Shown here piece by piece: positions 15,593 to 39,802 of a DNA stretch of 64,000 nt. Made by a program: the position numbers and the translations under genes. The notes under the pieces were generated by a model. It ran no database searches. It was given only the letters and a program-made list of their open reading frames with translations, and was not told the origin of the DNA. This stretch comes from G963704535 sp963704535. GTDB taxonomy: Bacteria; Chloroflexota; Chloroflexia; Chloroflexales; Roseiflexaceae. Location of the stretch: assembly GCA_963704535.1 (NCBI GenBank), contig OY969916.1, forward strand, positions 682,001-746,000, read 5' to 3'. Numbering within the stretch: position 1 is the stretch's first letter; each line of letters begins with the position of its first letter.

Positions 15593-17809
15593 ATGACGAA
15601 AGGCAAGCAACTGCGGGTGAGCCTCCACTCGCGCACAACCACGGCTGATGCAGAGCATGCTGCGCCCGCCTTCGCAGCGACGCCGGGCCAGGAATGTGCG
15701 TCGCAGTGGCCGCCGCTCAGCTATAGCTTCAGCCAGATGCCTGTCCCGCCGGACTCCGCGCCGCCGATCCAACCCAAGCTGACTGTTACCCCTGCCGGCG
15801 ACCAGTACGAGCAGGAGGCCGACCGGGTGGCGGCCGAGGTGATGCGCCGGATCAATGCGCCGGTCGCGCCGGGCCATCCTGGCCCGCGCGAGGAGACTAG
15901 GGGCGCGCTGGTGCAACGCAAGACCAGTGGCGCCGGCACACCAGTCGCCCCGGATCTCGCGGCAGCCATCCAGAACGCCCGCGGCGGCGGGGCGCCCCTG
16001 GCTCAAGGCGTGCGCGCGCCGATGGAGCAGGCCTTCGGGCGTAGCTTTGGCGATGTGCGCGTGCATGCCGATGCCAAAGCGGATGTGTTCAATCGCGTGG
16101 TCAGCGCACGGGCGTTTACCATCGGCCGCGACATCTTCTTCCGGCGCGGCGAGTACAGCCCTGGTGGCGGCGGGCGCGAGTTGATCGCGCACGAGTTAAC
16201 CCATGTCGTGCAGCAGAATGGTGGCGCGCGGCGCTCGCAGATGCCGATCCAGCGCAAGATCGGCCTTGAGCTGGAGTTGGCCGTACCGATCGATAAACTC
16301 GGCAAAATCACACCAGAGGATGAAGCGGTGCTGCGGGGCACAAAGCCTGATAAGAAAAGATTGAAGGAATTACGGGAAGCCTCGGATGCCGGCTACGGCG
16401 AATTTCGCGCGATCGACAAGATTGCCCTTGCGGCGGATCATTCGAGCAGAGTGTTGCCTGATACGCAAACGTACCCGGTCAGAGTATTCGGCAGATCGAT
16501 CCTGGAGCTAGTGTTCAAACCGGCTGTGGAGACCAAGGACGAACTCATAGAATCCATAAAGGCCGCCCGTGAAATCGTCACACAGATCGAGGCCAGGACA
16601 GACGGCTTGAAAAAACGGGCCAAACTTGCCGGCGACGTGTACATCGGCCCGCTCGAAGGTAAGGATAAGCCGCCGGAGCTATCGTATGACGCGATGATTC
16701 ACGTCAATATCGGGATCGATCCACGAAGGCTCACTGGGCTGCTTAGTTGGTATGCAGGCTCGGCATATAAACCGTTGAGCGAACATCGCAAAGTTCCAAT
16801 AATTGACGCGCTTGAAGTGGCGGATCAGATTGTCGAAGCCTTCACACAAGGGGCTAAGGAAGATCTGCAAGAGGTGCAATACTGGAATGGTATTAAAGGG
16901 TTAACCGCGATCCTTGTCCTGTATCTTGTCAGCGGCGCCGATGAATCGGAACTATCATCCAGCATAAAGAATTTTGCGACGTTGTTGACGAAAACCCGTA
17001 TTTCGGACATCATCAAACACAGTTTGACGCCTAAAGAGACTGAGTATCTGAAGGATGCCTGGGATATATATAAAAAGTTGTTGATAAGCTTAACCAGGCC
17101 GAAAGAAGATGAAGACAGCCCACTCATAAAGCGCACTAAGAAGGGCGGAGCGTTGAAAGACCCAAGCTGGAAAATAAAGCATTTATTTAAATCTGGCGGT
17201 CCGCCACTCATCGCCGAGGGCAAGGAGATTCGTGCCGACGATGTCGGCCCGAAGCGCGCAGCCGCAGATAAAGTGGCCGGAGGCGAGCGCAGGAAGGGTA
17301 TGGTACTCGAATTCCGCTCTTTGCCGGGGCGCTATCCGCCGGATCAGTGGCAGAAAATAGCTGAGGACTTTTTCGACGAGGCGGAGAAGCAGAACGCGAT
17401 GAAGGATTATAAAGTGCCGCCGCCGGTCGTCCCCAAGCCGCCTGTGGAGAAGTCCGTCAAAGATGTTGAGCAGCGGAAGATCGAGATTGGAAAGCTCCCG
17501 CCGCCCTATATTCCTCATCGTTCGCCGTCGCCTTCAAGCTCTTTGCGTGGGCTGCCTCCGCCGCCTATGGGTCCTATGCGTTCGCAGTCTCCGCCCATAC
17601 GTGGCGGGCCTGCCCCGCTGCCTTTAAACCCTGTGCCTTTGCTACCTAAACCACTAGTGGGGCCAGTGCAGGGCGAGATCAGAAAGGTGACGCAATCCGG
17701 GCAGTTCTGGGTGGCAGGCGCTGAAGTGGAGTGGGAAGGCGCAAAGTGGAAGGTGATCGATAAAACAGGAATCAAGAACTATACGTTGCAGTTCATCGGA
17801 AAATTATAG
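15593..17809 (+). CDS. DUF4157 (eCIS-type) protein with amidoligase-like region
   Basis: A 738-residue protein; GGGAGGAT precedes ATG 15593. Residues about 60-215 are a DUF4157 domain: IQPKLTVTPAGDQYEQEADR, FGRSFGDVRVHAD and a zinc-site HELTH at 200-204. DUF4157 marks cargo and toxins linked to extracellular contractile injection systems. After an IQRK junction comes KIGLELELAVP (Glu226, Glu228), then a SILELVFKPA strand, MIHVNIGID and GMVLEFRSLPG. That order (ExE, ELxxP, HxN, EFR) resembles the COOH-NH2 ligase/amidoligase fold; this is my inference. A Pro-rich linker (about 640-690) leads to a small terminal beta domain. The second half is less GC-rich. No sheath or baseplate gene is in the window. 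Confidence 0.78.
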   Translation: MTKGKQLRVSLHSRTTTADAEHAAPAFAATPGQECASQWPPLSYSFSQMPVPPDSAPPIQPKLTVTPAGDQYEQEADRVAAEVMRRINAPVAPGHPGPREETRGALVQRKTSGAGTPVAPDLAAAIQNARGGGAPLAQGVRAPMEQAFGRSFGDVRVHADAKADVFNRVVSARAFTIGRDIFFRRGEYSPGGGGRELIAHELTHVVQQNGGARRSQMPIQRKIGLELELAVPIDKLGKITPEDEAVLRGTKPDKKRLKELREASDAGYGEFRAIDKIALAADHSSRVLPDTQTYPVRVFGRSILELVFKPAVETKDELIESIKAAREIVTQIEARTDGLKKRAKLAGDVYIGPLEGKDKPPELSYDAMIHVNIGIDPRRLTGLLSWYAGSAYKPLSEHRKVPIIDALEVADQIVEAFTQGAKEDLQEVQYWNGIKGLTAILVLYLVSGADESELSSSIKNFATLLTKTRISDIIKHSLTPKETEYLKDAWDIYKKLLISLTRPKEDEDSPLIKRTKKGGALKDPSWKIKHLFKSGGPPLIAEGKEIRADDVGPKRAAADKVAGGERRKGMVLEFRSLPGRYPPDQWQKIAEDFFDEAEKQNAMKDYKVPPPVVPKPPVEKSVKDVEQRKIEIGKLPPPYIPHRSPSPSSSLRGLPPPPMGPMRSQSPPIRGGPAPLPLNPVPLLPKPLVGPVQGEIRKVTQSGQFWVAGAEVEWEGAKWKVIDKTGIKNYTLQFIGKL

Positions 17810-17817
17810 TGAGCCAC

Positions 17818-17851
17818 TCAGGGAGGAGGGCCTCGCGGTCCTTCTCCCTGA
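17818..17851 (+). terminator. Terminator hairpin after DUF4157 gene
   Basis: Bases 17818-17832 pair with 17837-17851 through 15 pairs including two G-U, loop TCGC, followed by TTAATA. It begins 9 bases past the stop codon. Confidence 0.75.
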
Positions 17852-17899
17852 TTAATACCAAGTCGCGTTCTCGCGTAGAAGTATGGGGGAAGGTTTTCT

Positions 17900-17919
17900 G
17901 TGGAGGGCGGCCCCTCCAC
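17900..17919. terminator. GC hairpin between DUF4157 and NRPS genes
   Basis: GTGGAGGG and CCCTCCAC pair around a CGGC loop. On the plus strand it is followed by CTCTTTTTTATA. It could end either of the two converging transcripts. Confidence 0.6.
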
Positions 17920-17976
17920 GCCTCCTCTTTTTTATACAGCAGGTCGTTCCAGAGGATGTGGCTGCCAAAAACTGCG

Positions 17977-32364
<14,388 letters not shown>

Positions 32365-32382
32365 GCGTGGTATCTCCATCAC

Positions 32383-32542
32383 CTCGTCTTCGACAAGGTC
32401 AGTTGTCAGTTGTCAGTTGCAGATTTACGTGAAACGTGAAACGTGATGCGTGACGCGTAAGACTGTCACCCTTTCACCTTGTCACCTTGTCACCTTGTCA
32501 TCTTGTCAGGAGCAGCGGGACATTTTATTTTTCAAAAGTCCC
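32383..32542. repeat. Intergenic heptamer/octamer repeats between the two NRPS genes
   Basis: Tandem CAGTTGT (32400-32420), GTGAAAC (32429-32445) and TTGTCACC/TTGTCATC units (32465-32510) fill the 160-base gap. The two genes are co-oriented, so the units should be transcribed. The downstream gene's ribosome-binding site lies just outside. Confidence 0.85.
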
Positions 32543-35500
32543 TTAATCGGCCTCGTCGGTCCTGCGGCGGCGCTCGCTCAGGAGCTGCTTCTGGCGCTGG
32601 AGTTTCCCGTTCTGGTGGGCCGCCTCGGCGTGCCGCCGCGCACGCTCCCCGATCTTGTCGGCGACCGGCTCCGGCGCGGGCTCGGCGGGCGCCAGGCGCT
32701 GCGCCAGCGCGCTGATGGTCGGGTGGCTAAAGATATCGACCAGCGGCAGCTCCCGCGCGAACTCATCGCGCAGCCGGCTGTGCATCTGGGCCAACAGCAG
32801 CGAGCTGCCGCCGGCCTCGAAAAAGTTGTCGTGGACGCCGACCTGCTCAGTGCCGAGCAGATCGCGCCAGATCGCGGCGAGCCTGCGCTCGGCCTCGGTC
32901 GCGGGCGCGGCGTAGGGCGCGCTGTGGTCGCGCGCGCCGTCGGGGGCCGGCAGCGCCCGCCGATCGACCTTGCCGCTCGGCATCAGCGGCAGCGCGTCCA
33001 GCAGCACGAACGTCGACGGTACCATGTACTCCGGTAGCTTCTGGGTGAGAAACACGCGCAGCTCTGCCGAGAATTGAGAATTGAGAATTGAGAATTGAGA
33101 ATCTGGCGTTTCACTCTTTTGTTCTTTATTCTTTGTTCTTTGTTCTTGGCCGGGGACGACGTACGCGATCAGCCGCTGGTCGCCGGGCACGTCCTCGCGC
33201 ATCACCACGACCGCCGTGCCGACCGCCGGGTGCGCTTCAAGCGTCCGCTCGATCTCGTGGGCCTCGATGCGGAAGCCGCGCAGCTTGATCTGGTGGTCGA
33301 TCCGGCCCAGGAACTCCAACCGCCCGTCGGGCAGCAGGCGGCCCAAGTCGCCGCTCCGGTACAGCCTCTCGCCGGAAGGCAAAAGGCAAAAGGAAGAAGG
33401 CAAAAAGGACTCATCTGCCTGCTCAAGCTCTTTTGCCTTTTGCCTTTTTCCTTTTTCCTTGCCGAAGGGGTTGGGGATGAACCGCTCGGCAGTCAGGTCG
33501 GGCCGGCGCAGGTAGCCGCGCCCGACGCCGTGGCCGCCGATGCAGATCTCGCCAGCGATGCCGACTGGCGCCGGCTGGAGCTGTGCATCGAGGATGTAGA
33601 CCTCGGCGTTGGGCACCGGGCGGCCCAGCGTGATCAGCTGCGCGCCGGGCCGCACGCGCTCGGTGTGGGACCAGACCGCGACCTCGGTTGGGCCGTACAC
33701 ATTGAAGATCTCGCCATCGACCAGCTCGCCGAGCTGCTGGGCCAGCGCTGGGGTGAGCACCTCGCCGCCCAGCCAGATCACCCGCAGCGGGCGCAGCGCC
33801 GCGCGGGCGGCCGGGTCGAGCAGCAGCGTCCTGGCGAACGAGGGGATGCAGAACAGGTGCGTCACGCCGTAGCGGCGCATCTGCGCGGCCGGGCTGTACT
33901 CGTCGCCGCCTGCGATGCCGCGCCGGTCGAATTGATCTTCCTGAATCACCACCAGGAAGCCGCGCGTCATGGTCCACAGCAGCTCCAGCACCGAGACATC
34001 GAAGGCGAAGCTGACGACCGCCAGCAGCACCCCCGGCGGGTCAGGGTTGGCATCGGCGTCGGCCGCGTTAAAGAAGTAGCTCACGTTGCGGTGGCTGAGC
34101 ATGGCGCCCTTGGGCCGCCCGGTCGAGCCGGAGGTGTAGATCACATACGCCAGGTGGTCGGGCGTCACCGCGCTGGCCGGGTTCTCGGCGCTCCACTGCT
34201 CGGCCTCGGCGTCGTCGATATAGGCCACCGGCGCGTCGCCGGACGGTAGCGCCTCGGCCAGGTGCGATTGGGTCAGCAGCAGCGCCGCCCGCGCGTCCCG
34301 CAGCACAAAGCCGATCCGCTCGGCCGGGTAGCGCGGGTCGATCGGGATGTAGGCCGCGCCGGCCTTGAGCACCGCCAGCATCCCGACCATCATCTCGATC
34401 GAGCGCTCGGCGCACACCCCGACCAGCGCCCCCGGCCCGACCTGGAGCGCCTGGAGCCGGTGGGCCAGGCGATTGGCGCGCACATTCAGCTCGCGGTAGG
34501 ATACCTGCTGGTCGCGGAAGGCCACCACCGGCGCGTCGGGCCGCAACGCGGCCTGGCACTCGAATTGTTGGTGGACGCACTCGTCGCGCCGGTACGGGCG
34601 GTGCGTGTCGTTCCAGCCCGCCAGGGTGCGCCGCTCGGCCGGGGTCAGCAGCGAGAGCTGGGACAGCCGCTGCGTCGGGTCGGCCGCGATCTGCTCCAGC
34701 AGGTAGCCCAGGCGCTCGGCCATGCACTCGATCGTGGCCGCGTCGAATAGATCGGTGTTGTAGGTGAAGCGGCCGTTTAGCCCGCCGTCGCGCTCGGTCA
34801 GCGTCAGGGACAGGTCGAACTGCGCGGTCCCGTTCTCCAGCTCCAGCGGGCGCACGGTCAGGCCATCCAACTCCAGGTCGGGCACCGCCATGTTCTGGAA
34901 TGCTATCGCCACCTGGAACAGCGGGTTGCGGCTCATGTCGCGCCGGGGCAGCAGCGCGTCCACCAGTTGCTCGAAGGGCAGCTCCTGGTGCGCGTAGGCG
35001 TCCAGTGTCAGCTCGCGCGCCCGCCGCAGCAGCTTATGGACGCTCGGGTCGCCCGCCAGGTCGCTCCGCAGCACCAGCGTGTTGACAAACGGGCCGACCA
35101 CCCGATCGTGGCCGCTGTGGCCGCGATTGGCGATCGGCGTCCCGACCACAATATCGTGCTGGCCGCTGTACTTGTGCAGCAGGATGTTGAAGGCAGTCAG
35201 CATGGTCATAAACAGGGTCACGTCGGCGCGGCGCCCCAGCCGCACGAGCGCCCCGGTCAGCTCGGGCGCGATACGCAGGTCGTGCGACGCGCCGCTGAAG
35301 CTCTGCACAGCCGGGCGGGGCCGGTCGGTGGGCAGGCTTACGTCAGGCAGGTGCTTGCCCAGGTGCCGCTTCCACCACGCCAGGTGCTGCTCCAGCCACT
35401 CGCCCTGGAGCTGACGCTGCTGCCAGGCGGCGTAGTCGGCGAACTGAATCGGCAGCGCGGGCAGCGCCGGCGTCCGGCCGGTAGCGAGGTCGCGGTAGAG

Positions 35501-38500
35501 CAGGCCCAGCTCCTCCGTGATCACCCCGATCGACCAGCCATCCATGATGATGTGGTGCATTGCCACGAACAGCATATACTCGTCGGAGTCGAGCTGGAAC
35601 AGCACGGCGCGCATCAACGGCCCGGTGACTAGGTCGAAGGGCCGGCGCGCCTCGGCCTGGATACGGCGCCGCAACTCCGGCTCGCGCGCCTCCTCCGGCA
35701 GCGGGCGCAGGTCGGCCAGGGGCAGCGCCAGGCGCAGCTCGGGCAGGATGCGCTGGACCGGGCGCCCATCGACCGTCGCGAAGATCGTACGCAGCAACTC
35801 GTGCCGCTCGATCAGCATGTCCAGGCTGCGCTGGAGCACCGCAGTGTCGAGCGCGCCACTGATGCGCCAGGCCGCTGGGAGCGCATAGGCGGTGTTGCCG
35901 GGCGCGATCCGGTCAAGGAACCACATGCGCTGCTGGGCAAACGAGAGCGGCAGACCCTGCCCTGAGCCGGTTGAAGGGTCGGCTCCACGCGGCAGCGGCT
36001 CGATCGGCAACTCGGCTTCCGGCTCGGCCCCGCGCAGGCGCGCGACCCGCTCGGCCAGCCCGGCGACGCTCGGCGCGGCGAAGAAGTCGCGCAGCGGGAC
36101 CGCGACGCCCACCGCCTCGCGCACGCGCGCAAGCAGGCGCGTGGCCAGCAGCGAGTGCCCGCCCTGGTCGAAGAAGTTGTCATGGATGCCCACGCGCTCG
36201 TGGCCCAGCACCTGCGTCCAGACCGCCGCCAGTAGCTCCTCCAGCGGCGTGCGCGGGAGCGCGGCCGGCGCGTCGGTCGTCCCGGCCCAGTCAGGCTCAG
36301 GCAGCGCGCGCCGGTCCAGCTTGCCATTCGGCGTCAGCGGCAGCCTGTCGAGCAGCACAAACGCCGCCGGTAGCATATAGTCTGGTAGTCGATCAGCGAG
36401 GAATTGGCGCAGATCCTGGGAGAATTGAGAATTGAGAATTGAGAATTGAGAATGAGACTCCTCATTCGTTTGTTCTTGGTTCTTTGTTCTTTGTTCTTGG
36501 TTAGTGACGACGTAGGCCACCAGACGCTTGTCGCCAGCCACATCCTTGTGCGCGATCACCGCCGCCGCCCGCACGGCCGGGTGTCGCTCCAGCGCGGCCG
36601 CGATCTCGCCCGGCTCGACCCGGAAGCCGCGAATTTTAACCTGCTGGTCCAGCCGCCCCAGGAACTCCAGTGTGCCATCGGGCAGCCAGCGGACACGATC
36701 GCCGGTCCTGTAGAGTCGGTTGTCAGTTGTCAGTGGTCCGTTGTCAGTTGCAATTGACAACGGACCACTGACAACTGACCATGGACTCGGTAAGAAGCGC
36801 TCCGCAGTCAGATCGGGCCGGCCCAGGTAGTCGCGGGCCAGGCCGGCGCCGCCCAGGTACAGCTCGCCCGGCACGCCCGCCGGCACGGGCTGCATGCGCT
36901 GGTCCAGCACGTAGGCTTCGGTGCCCCTGATCGGTCGCCCGATCGGCACGCTGTGCTGGGGGTCGGCCGGCGTCGCGGTGTGGCAGCAGGCGAACGTGGT
37001 GCTCTCGGTCGGGCCGTAGCCGTTGATCAGGCGGCAGCCCGGCAGCGCCCGCAGCATCCGCCGAACGTGGCCGGCCGAGAGCGCGTCGCCGCCGGCCAGG
37101 AGCTGTCGCAGCCCGCCCAACGCGGCCAGGTCGCTCTCGACGATCTGATGGAACAAGCCGGCCGTCAGCCACAGCGTCGTCACGCCATAGGTCAGGAGCA
37201 GCCGGCCCAACTCGTCCAGCGCGGCCCGCGCGGGCGGCACCACCAGGCGCGCCCCGTTCAGCAGGCTGCCCCAGATCTCGAAGGTTGCCGCATCGAACGC
37301 GATCGGTGCGAATTGCAGCAGGGTCTCGGCCTCGCTCAGGTCGGCGTAGCCACCGTCCTTGACCAGCCGGACGATGCCGCGTTGGGTGATGCGTACGCCC
37401 TTGGGCCGCCCGGTCGAGCCGGAGGTGTAGATCACATACGCCAAGTTGTCGGGCGTGGCACCACTGTCCGGGTTCGTCTCCGGCGCCTGAGCGATGGTGG
37501 GCCAGTCGGCGATCAGATCGATCACGACCGGTTGTCCAGGGGCCGCTGGGGGCGTATGCAATACGCCCTTACGATCGATGGTTCTTTGTTCTTCGGCGGT
37601 GAGCAGCACTGAGACCTGGGCGTCCGCCAGCATATACTGGAGCCGTTCGGCGGGGTAGGTTGGGTCGAGCGGCAGGTAGGCCGCACCGGCCTTCACGACC
37701 GCCAGCGTCGCCAGGATCAGCGCGGGCGAGCGCGCGGCGTAGAGGCCGACCAGCGTCTCCGGGCCAGCCCCCAGCGCACGCAGGTGCCACGCGAGCTGGT
37801 TGGCGCGCCGGTTCAGCTCCGCATAGGTGATCTGGAGGTCGCCCGGCTGGCCGGCGCCGGCCGGGCCGACCAGCGCGACCGCGTCCGGGCGCAGCGCGGC
37901 CTGCTGCTCGAACAGGGCGGCCAGGCTCTGATCCGAAGCGGTCGGCGCAGTCGCGCGCCAGTCTCCCACGATCTGCGCCCGCTCGGCCTCGGTCAGCAGC
38001 GGCAGCGCGGATACGGGGCAATCGGGGTCGGCGGCGATGCCTTCCAGCAGGACCTGGAGGTGCCCGGCCATACGCGCGATCGTCGCCTCCGCGAACAGGT
38101 CGCGGCTGTACTCGATCCAGCCCTCCAGTCCGGCGGGCGTTTCGGTCAGGTCCAGCATCAGGTCGACCTTGGCCGTCGCGGTGTCCAGCAGGCGCAGCTC
38201 CGACGCCAGGCCGTCCAGCCGTAGCTCGGCCGCCGGGGCATTTTGCAGCACGAACATCACCTGGAACAGCGGGGAGTGGTTCTGGTCGCGCTCCGGCCCC
38301 AGCGCCGCCACCAGCCGCTCGAAGGGCAACTCCTGGTGCGCGTAGGCCTCCAGCGCGCCGTCGCGCACGCGCCGCAGCAGGCTGCGGAACGGCGGGTCGC
38401 CGGCCACGTCGGCGCGCAGCGCCAGCGTGTTCACAAAGAAGCCAATCAGGTCGATCGTCTCGCTGGCGCCCCGGCCGGCCACCGGCGTGCCGACCAGGAA

Positions 38501-39385
38501 GTGCTCCTGGCCACTGTAGCGGTAGAGCAGAGTTTGAAAGGCGGCCAGCAGCATCATGAAGGGTGTCGCGCCCTCGGCGCGGCCCAGCCCGCCCAGGCGC
38601 GCGACCAGCCCGGCCGGCAGCGTCAGCGGCCAGCGCGCCCCCCGATCGCTGGTATGGATCGGGCGCGGGTGGTCGGTGGGTAGCTCCAGCGTGGCCGGCA
38701 CGCCGTCGAGCTGCGCCCGCCAATAGCCCAGCTCGCGCTCCAGCAGCTCGCCCTTGAGCCAATCGCGCTGCCAGGCCGCGAAGTCGGCGTACTGGATCGG
38801 CAGCTCGGGCAGCCGCGCCGCACGGCCCTGGCGCGCCGCGCTGTACAGCTCGCCCAGATCGCGGATGAACACCCCGATCGACCAGCCGTCGGCGATGATA
38901 TGGTGCAGTGTCACCACCAGCAGCGCCTCCTGCTCGTCGAGCCGCAGCAGCGTGGCGCGCAGCAAGGGCGCGCGGGCCAAGTCGAAGGGTGCCCGCGCAT
39001 CATCGAGCGCGTGCCGGCGCGCCGCATCCGCGCGCTCGGCGGCCGGCAGCGCCCGCAGATCGATCTCCGGCAGGTCGAGCGCCAGCTCCGGCAGGATCAC
39101 CTGGAAGGGCTGGCCGCGCACGGCTGGGAAGCTGGTCCGCAGGGTTTCGTGCCGCTCGACCAGCGCATTCAAGCCATCCCGCAGCGCCGCCCGGTCGAGC
39201 GGCCCATGTAGGCGCACGGTGGCGGCGAGATGGTAGGCCGCGCTTTCCGGCTGCATCTGATTTAGGAACCATAGCCGCTGCTGGCCGAACGATACAGGAA
39301 AGGTGTTGAACTCGCTGCCCCGCGTCCCCACGAGCGTCTCAAGCTCCTCGGTCGCGCCGGCGGGCTGGTTGTCGGTGTGATTCAT
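32543..39385 (-). CDS. NRPS with two C-A-PCP modules (first protein of the line)
   Basis: 2280 residues; GGGAG precedes ATG 39385. C1 about 38000-39300 (LHHIIADGWS), A1 36310-37935, PCP1 about 36165 (GGHSLL), C2 34660-35955 (MHHIIMDGWS), A2 32960-34590, PCP2 about 32815 (GGSSLLL). The C-terminus ends in a charged helix (QRQKQLLSERRRRTDEAD) that may dock with the PKS protein. A1 code by eye DAFWLGGTFK, close to Val codes. A2 code DVLFWGVVWK does not match a residue I know; its A3-A6 region also has an unusual DQFDRRGIAGGDEYSPA stretch. Beginning with a C domain suggests an acyl starter or an upstream loading protein elsewhere. It is transcribed before the PKS-NRPS gene. Confidence 0.95.
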   Translation of the reverse strand: MNHTDNQPAGATEELETLVGTRGSEFNTFPVSFGQQRLWFLNQMQPESAAYHLAATVRLHGPLDRAALRDGLNALVERHETLRTSFPAVRGQPFQVILPELALDLPEIDLRALPAAERADAARRHALDDARAPFDLARAPLLRATLLRLDEQEALLVVTLHHIIADGWSIGVFIRDLGELYSAARQGRAARLPELPIQYADFAAWQRDWLKGELLERELGYWRAQLDGVPATLELPTDHPRPIHTSDRGARWPLTLPAGLVARLGGLGRAEGATPFMMLLAAFQTLLYRYSGQEHFLVGTPVAGRGASETIDLIGFFVNTLALRADVAGDPPFRSLLRRVRDGALEAYAHQELPFERLVAALGPERDQNHSPLFQVMFVLQNAPAAELRLDGLASELRLLDTATAKVDLMLDLTETPAGLEGWIEYSRDLFAEATIARMAGHLQVLLEGIAADPDCPVSALPLLTEAERAQIVGDWRATAPTASDQSLAALFEQQAALRPDAVALVGPAGAGQPGDLQITYAELNRRANQLAWHLRALGAGPETLVGLYAARSPALILATLAVVKAGAAYLPLDPTYPAERLQYMLADAQVSVLLTAEEQRTIDRKGVLHTPPAAPGQPVVIDLIADWPTIAQAPETNPDSGATPDNLAYVIYTSGSTGRPKGVRITQRGIVRLVKDGGYADLSEAETLLQFAPIAFDAATFEIWGSLLNGARLVVPPARAALDELGRLLLTYGVTTLWLTAGLFHQIVESDLAALGGLRQLLAGGDALSAGHVRRMLRALPGCRLINGYGPTESTTFACCHTATPADPQHSVPIGRPIRGTEAYVLDQRMQPVPAGVPGELYLGGAGLARDYLGRPDLTAERFLPSPWSVVSGPLSIATDNGPLTTDNRLYRTGDRVRWLPDGTLEFLGRLDQQVKIRGFRVEPGEIAAALERHPAVRAAAVIAHKDVAGDKRLVAYVVTNQEQRTKNQEQTNEESHSQFSILNSQFSQDLRQFLADRLPDYMLPAAFVLLDRLPLTPNGKLDRRALPEPDWAGTTDAPAALPRTPLEELLAAVWTQVLGHERVGIHDNFFDQGGHSLLATRLLARVREAVGVAVPLRDFFAAPSVAGLAERVARLRGAEPEAELPIEPLPRGADPSTGSGQGLPLSFAQQRMWFLDRIAPGNTAYALPAAWRISGALDTAVLQRSLDMLIERHELLRTIFATVDGRPVQRILPELRLALPLADLRPLPEEAREPELRRRIQAEARRPFDLVTGPLMRAVLFQLDSDEYMLFVAMHHIIMDGWSIGVITEELGLLYRDLATGRTPALPALPIQFADYAAWQQRQLQGEWLEQHLAWWKRHLGKHLPDVSLPTDRPRPAVQSFSGASHDLRIAPELTGALVRLGRRADVTLFMTMLTAFNILLHKYSGQHDIVVGTPIANRGHSGHDRVVGPFVNTLVLRSDLAGDPSVHKLLRRARELTLDAYAHQELPFEQLVDALLPRRDMSRNPLFQVAIAFQNMAVPDLELDGLTVRPLELENGTAQFDLSLTLTERDGGLNGRFTYNTDLFDAATIECMAERLGYLLEQIAADPTQRLSQLSLLTPAERRTLAGWNDTHRPYRRDECVHQQFECQAALRPDAPVVAFRDQQVSYRELNVRANRLAHRLQALQVGPGALVGVCAERSIEMMVGMLAVLKAGAAYIPIDPRYPAERIGFVLRDARAALLLTQSHLAEALPSGDAPVAYIDDAEAEQWSAENPASAVTPDHLAYVIYTSGSTGRPKGAMLSHRNVSYFFNAADADANPDPPGVLLAVVSFAFDVSVLELLWTMTRGFLVVIQEDQFDRRGIAGGDEYSPAAQMRRYGVTHLFCIPSFARTLLLDPAARAALRPLRVIWLGGEVLTPALAQQLGELVDGEIFNVYGPTEVAVWSHTERVRPGAQLITLGRPVPNAEVYILDAQLQPAPVGIAGEICIGGHGVGRGYLRRPDLTAERFIPNPFGKEKGKRQKAKELEQADESFLPSSFCLLPSGERLYRSGDLGRLLPDGRLEFLGRIDHQIKLRGFRIEAHEIERTLEAHPAVGTAVVVMREDVPGDQRLIAYVVPGQEQRTKNKEQKSETPDSQFSILNSQFSAELRVFLTQKLPEYMVPSTFVLLDALPLMPSGKVDRRALPAPDGARDHSAPYAAPATEAERRLAAIWRDLLGTEQVGVHDNFFEAGGSSLLLAQMHSRLRDEFARELPLVDIFSHPTISALAQRLAPAEPAPEPVADKIGERARRHAEAAHQNGKLQRQKQLLSERRRRTDEAD

Positions 39386-39802
39386 GCTTCTCCCAGATGC
39401 TCGTCGCCTTGGTTCCCTCGACCGGGCCGTAACGAGTCACGTCGAGCTTGGCTGCTGGGCCGCGCGGCCGAGTGGCTGCGCTCGACGGTCTGCACAATAT
39501 TCTGCGAGTAGTGGTGCGGCCATGGATGAGTGTTGCAGCAGTCCAGAGCGCCGGGGCAGCGTTTCGCGTAGTCGCGAGCGAGCCGGATTGTGGGCGCTCT
39601 GGGTGCTCATTGGATGCTGGTCTCGCCGGGGAGATTATAGGAGATCGCCGCGAGAAATGTCATCCGCCCAGGGGCTGATAGCCGTAGCAGCGGGTTTCGC
39701 GATCAGCGAATAAGACCTGACAAGGTCTTGGGGAAGGCATCTAAAGTGCCTTCCCCAAGACCTGTCAGGTCTGAGCACAGCCTTATTTGAAAAATATTGG
39801 CT
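39386..39802. promoter_or_regulatory. Region upstream of NRPS operon, with hairpin
   Basis: No gene is supported in these 417 bases. The promoter of the NRPS operon must lie here or read through from the ZIP gene. The large hairpin at 39713-39772 probably ends ZIP transcription. No pathway-specific activator gene is adjacent. Confidence 0.5.
39713..39772. terminator. Long palindromic hairpin (dispersed AGACCTGACA family)
   Basis: AGACCTGACA (39713-39722) pairs with TGTCAGGTCT (39763-39772), and GGTCTTGGGGAAGGCA (39724-39739) with 39747-39762. That is 26 pairs with one bulged A. The outer core is shared with the repeat at 11971-12034. Confidence 0.8.
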
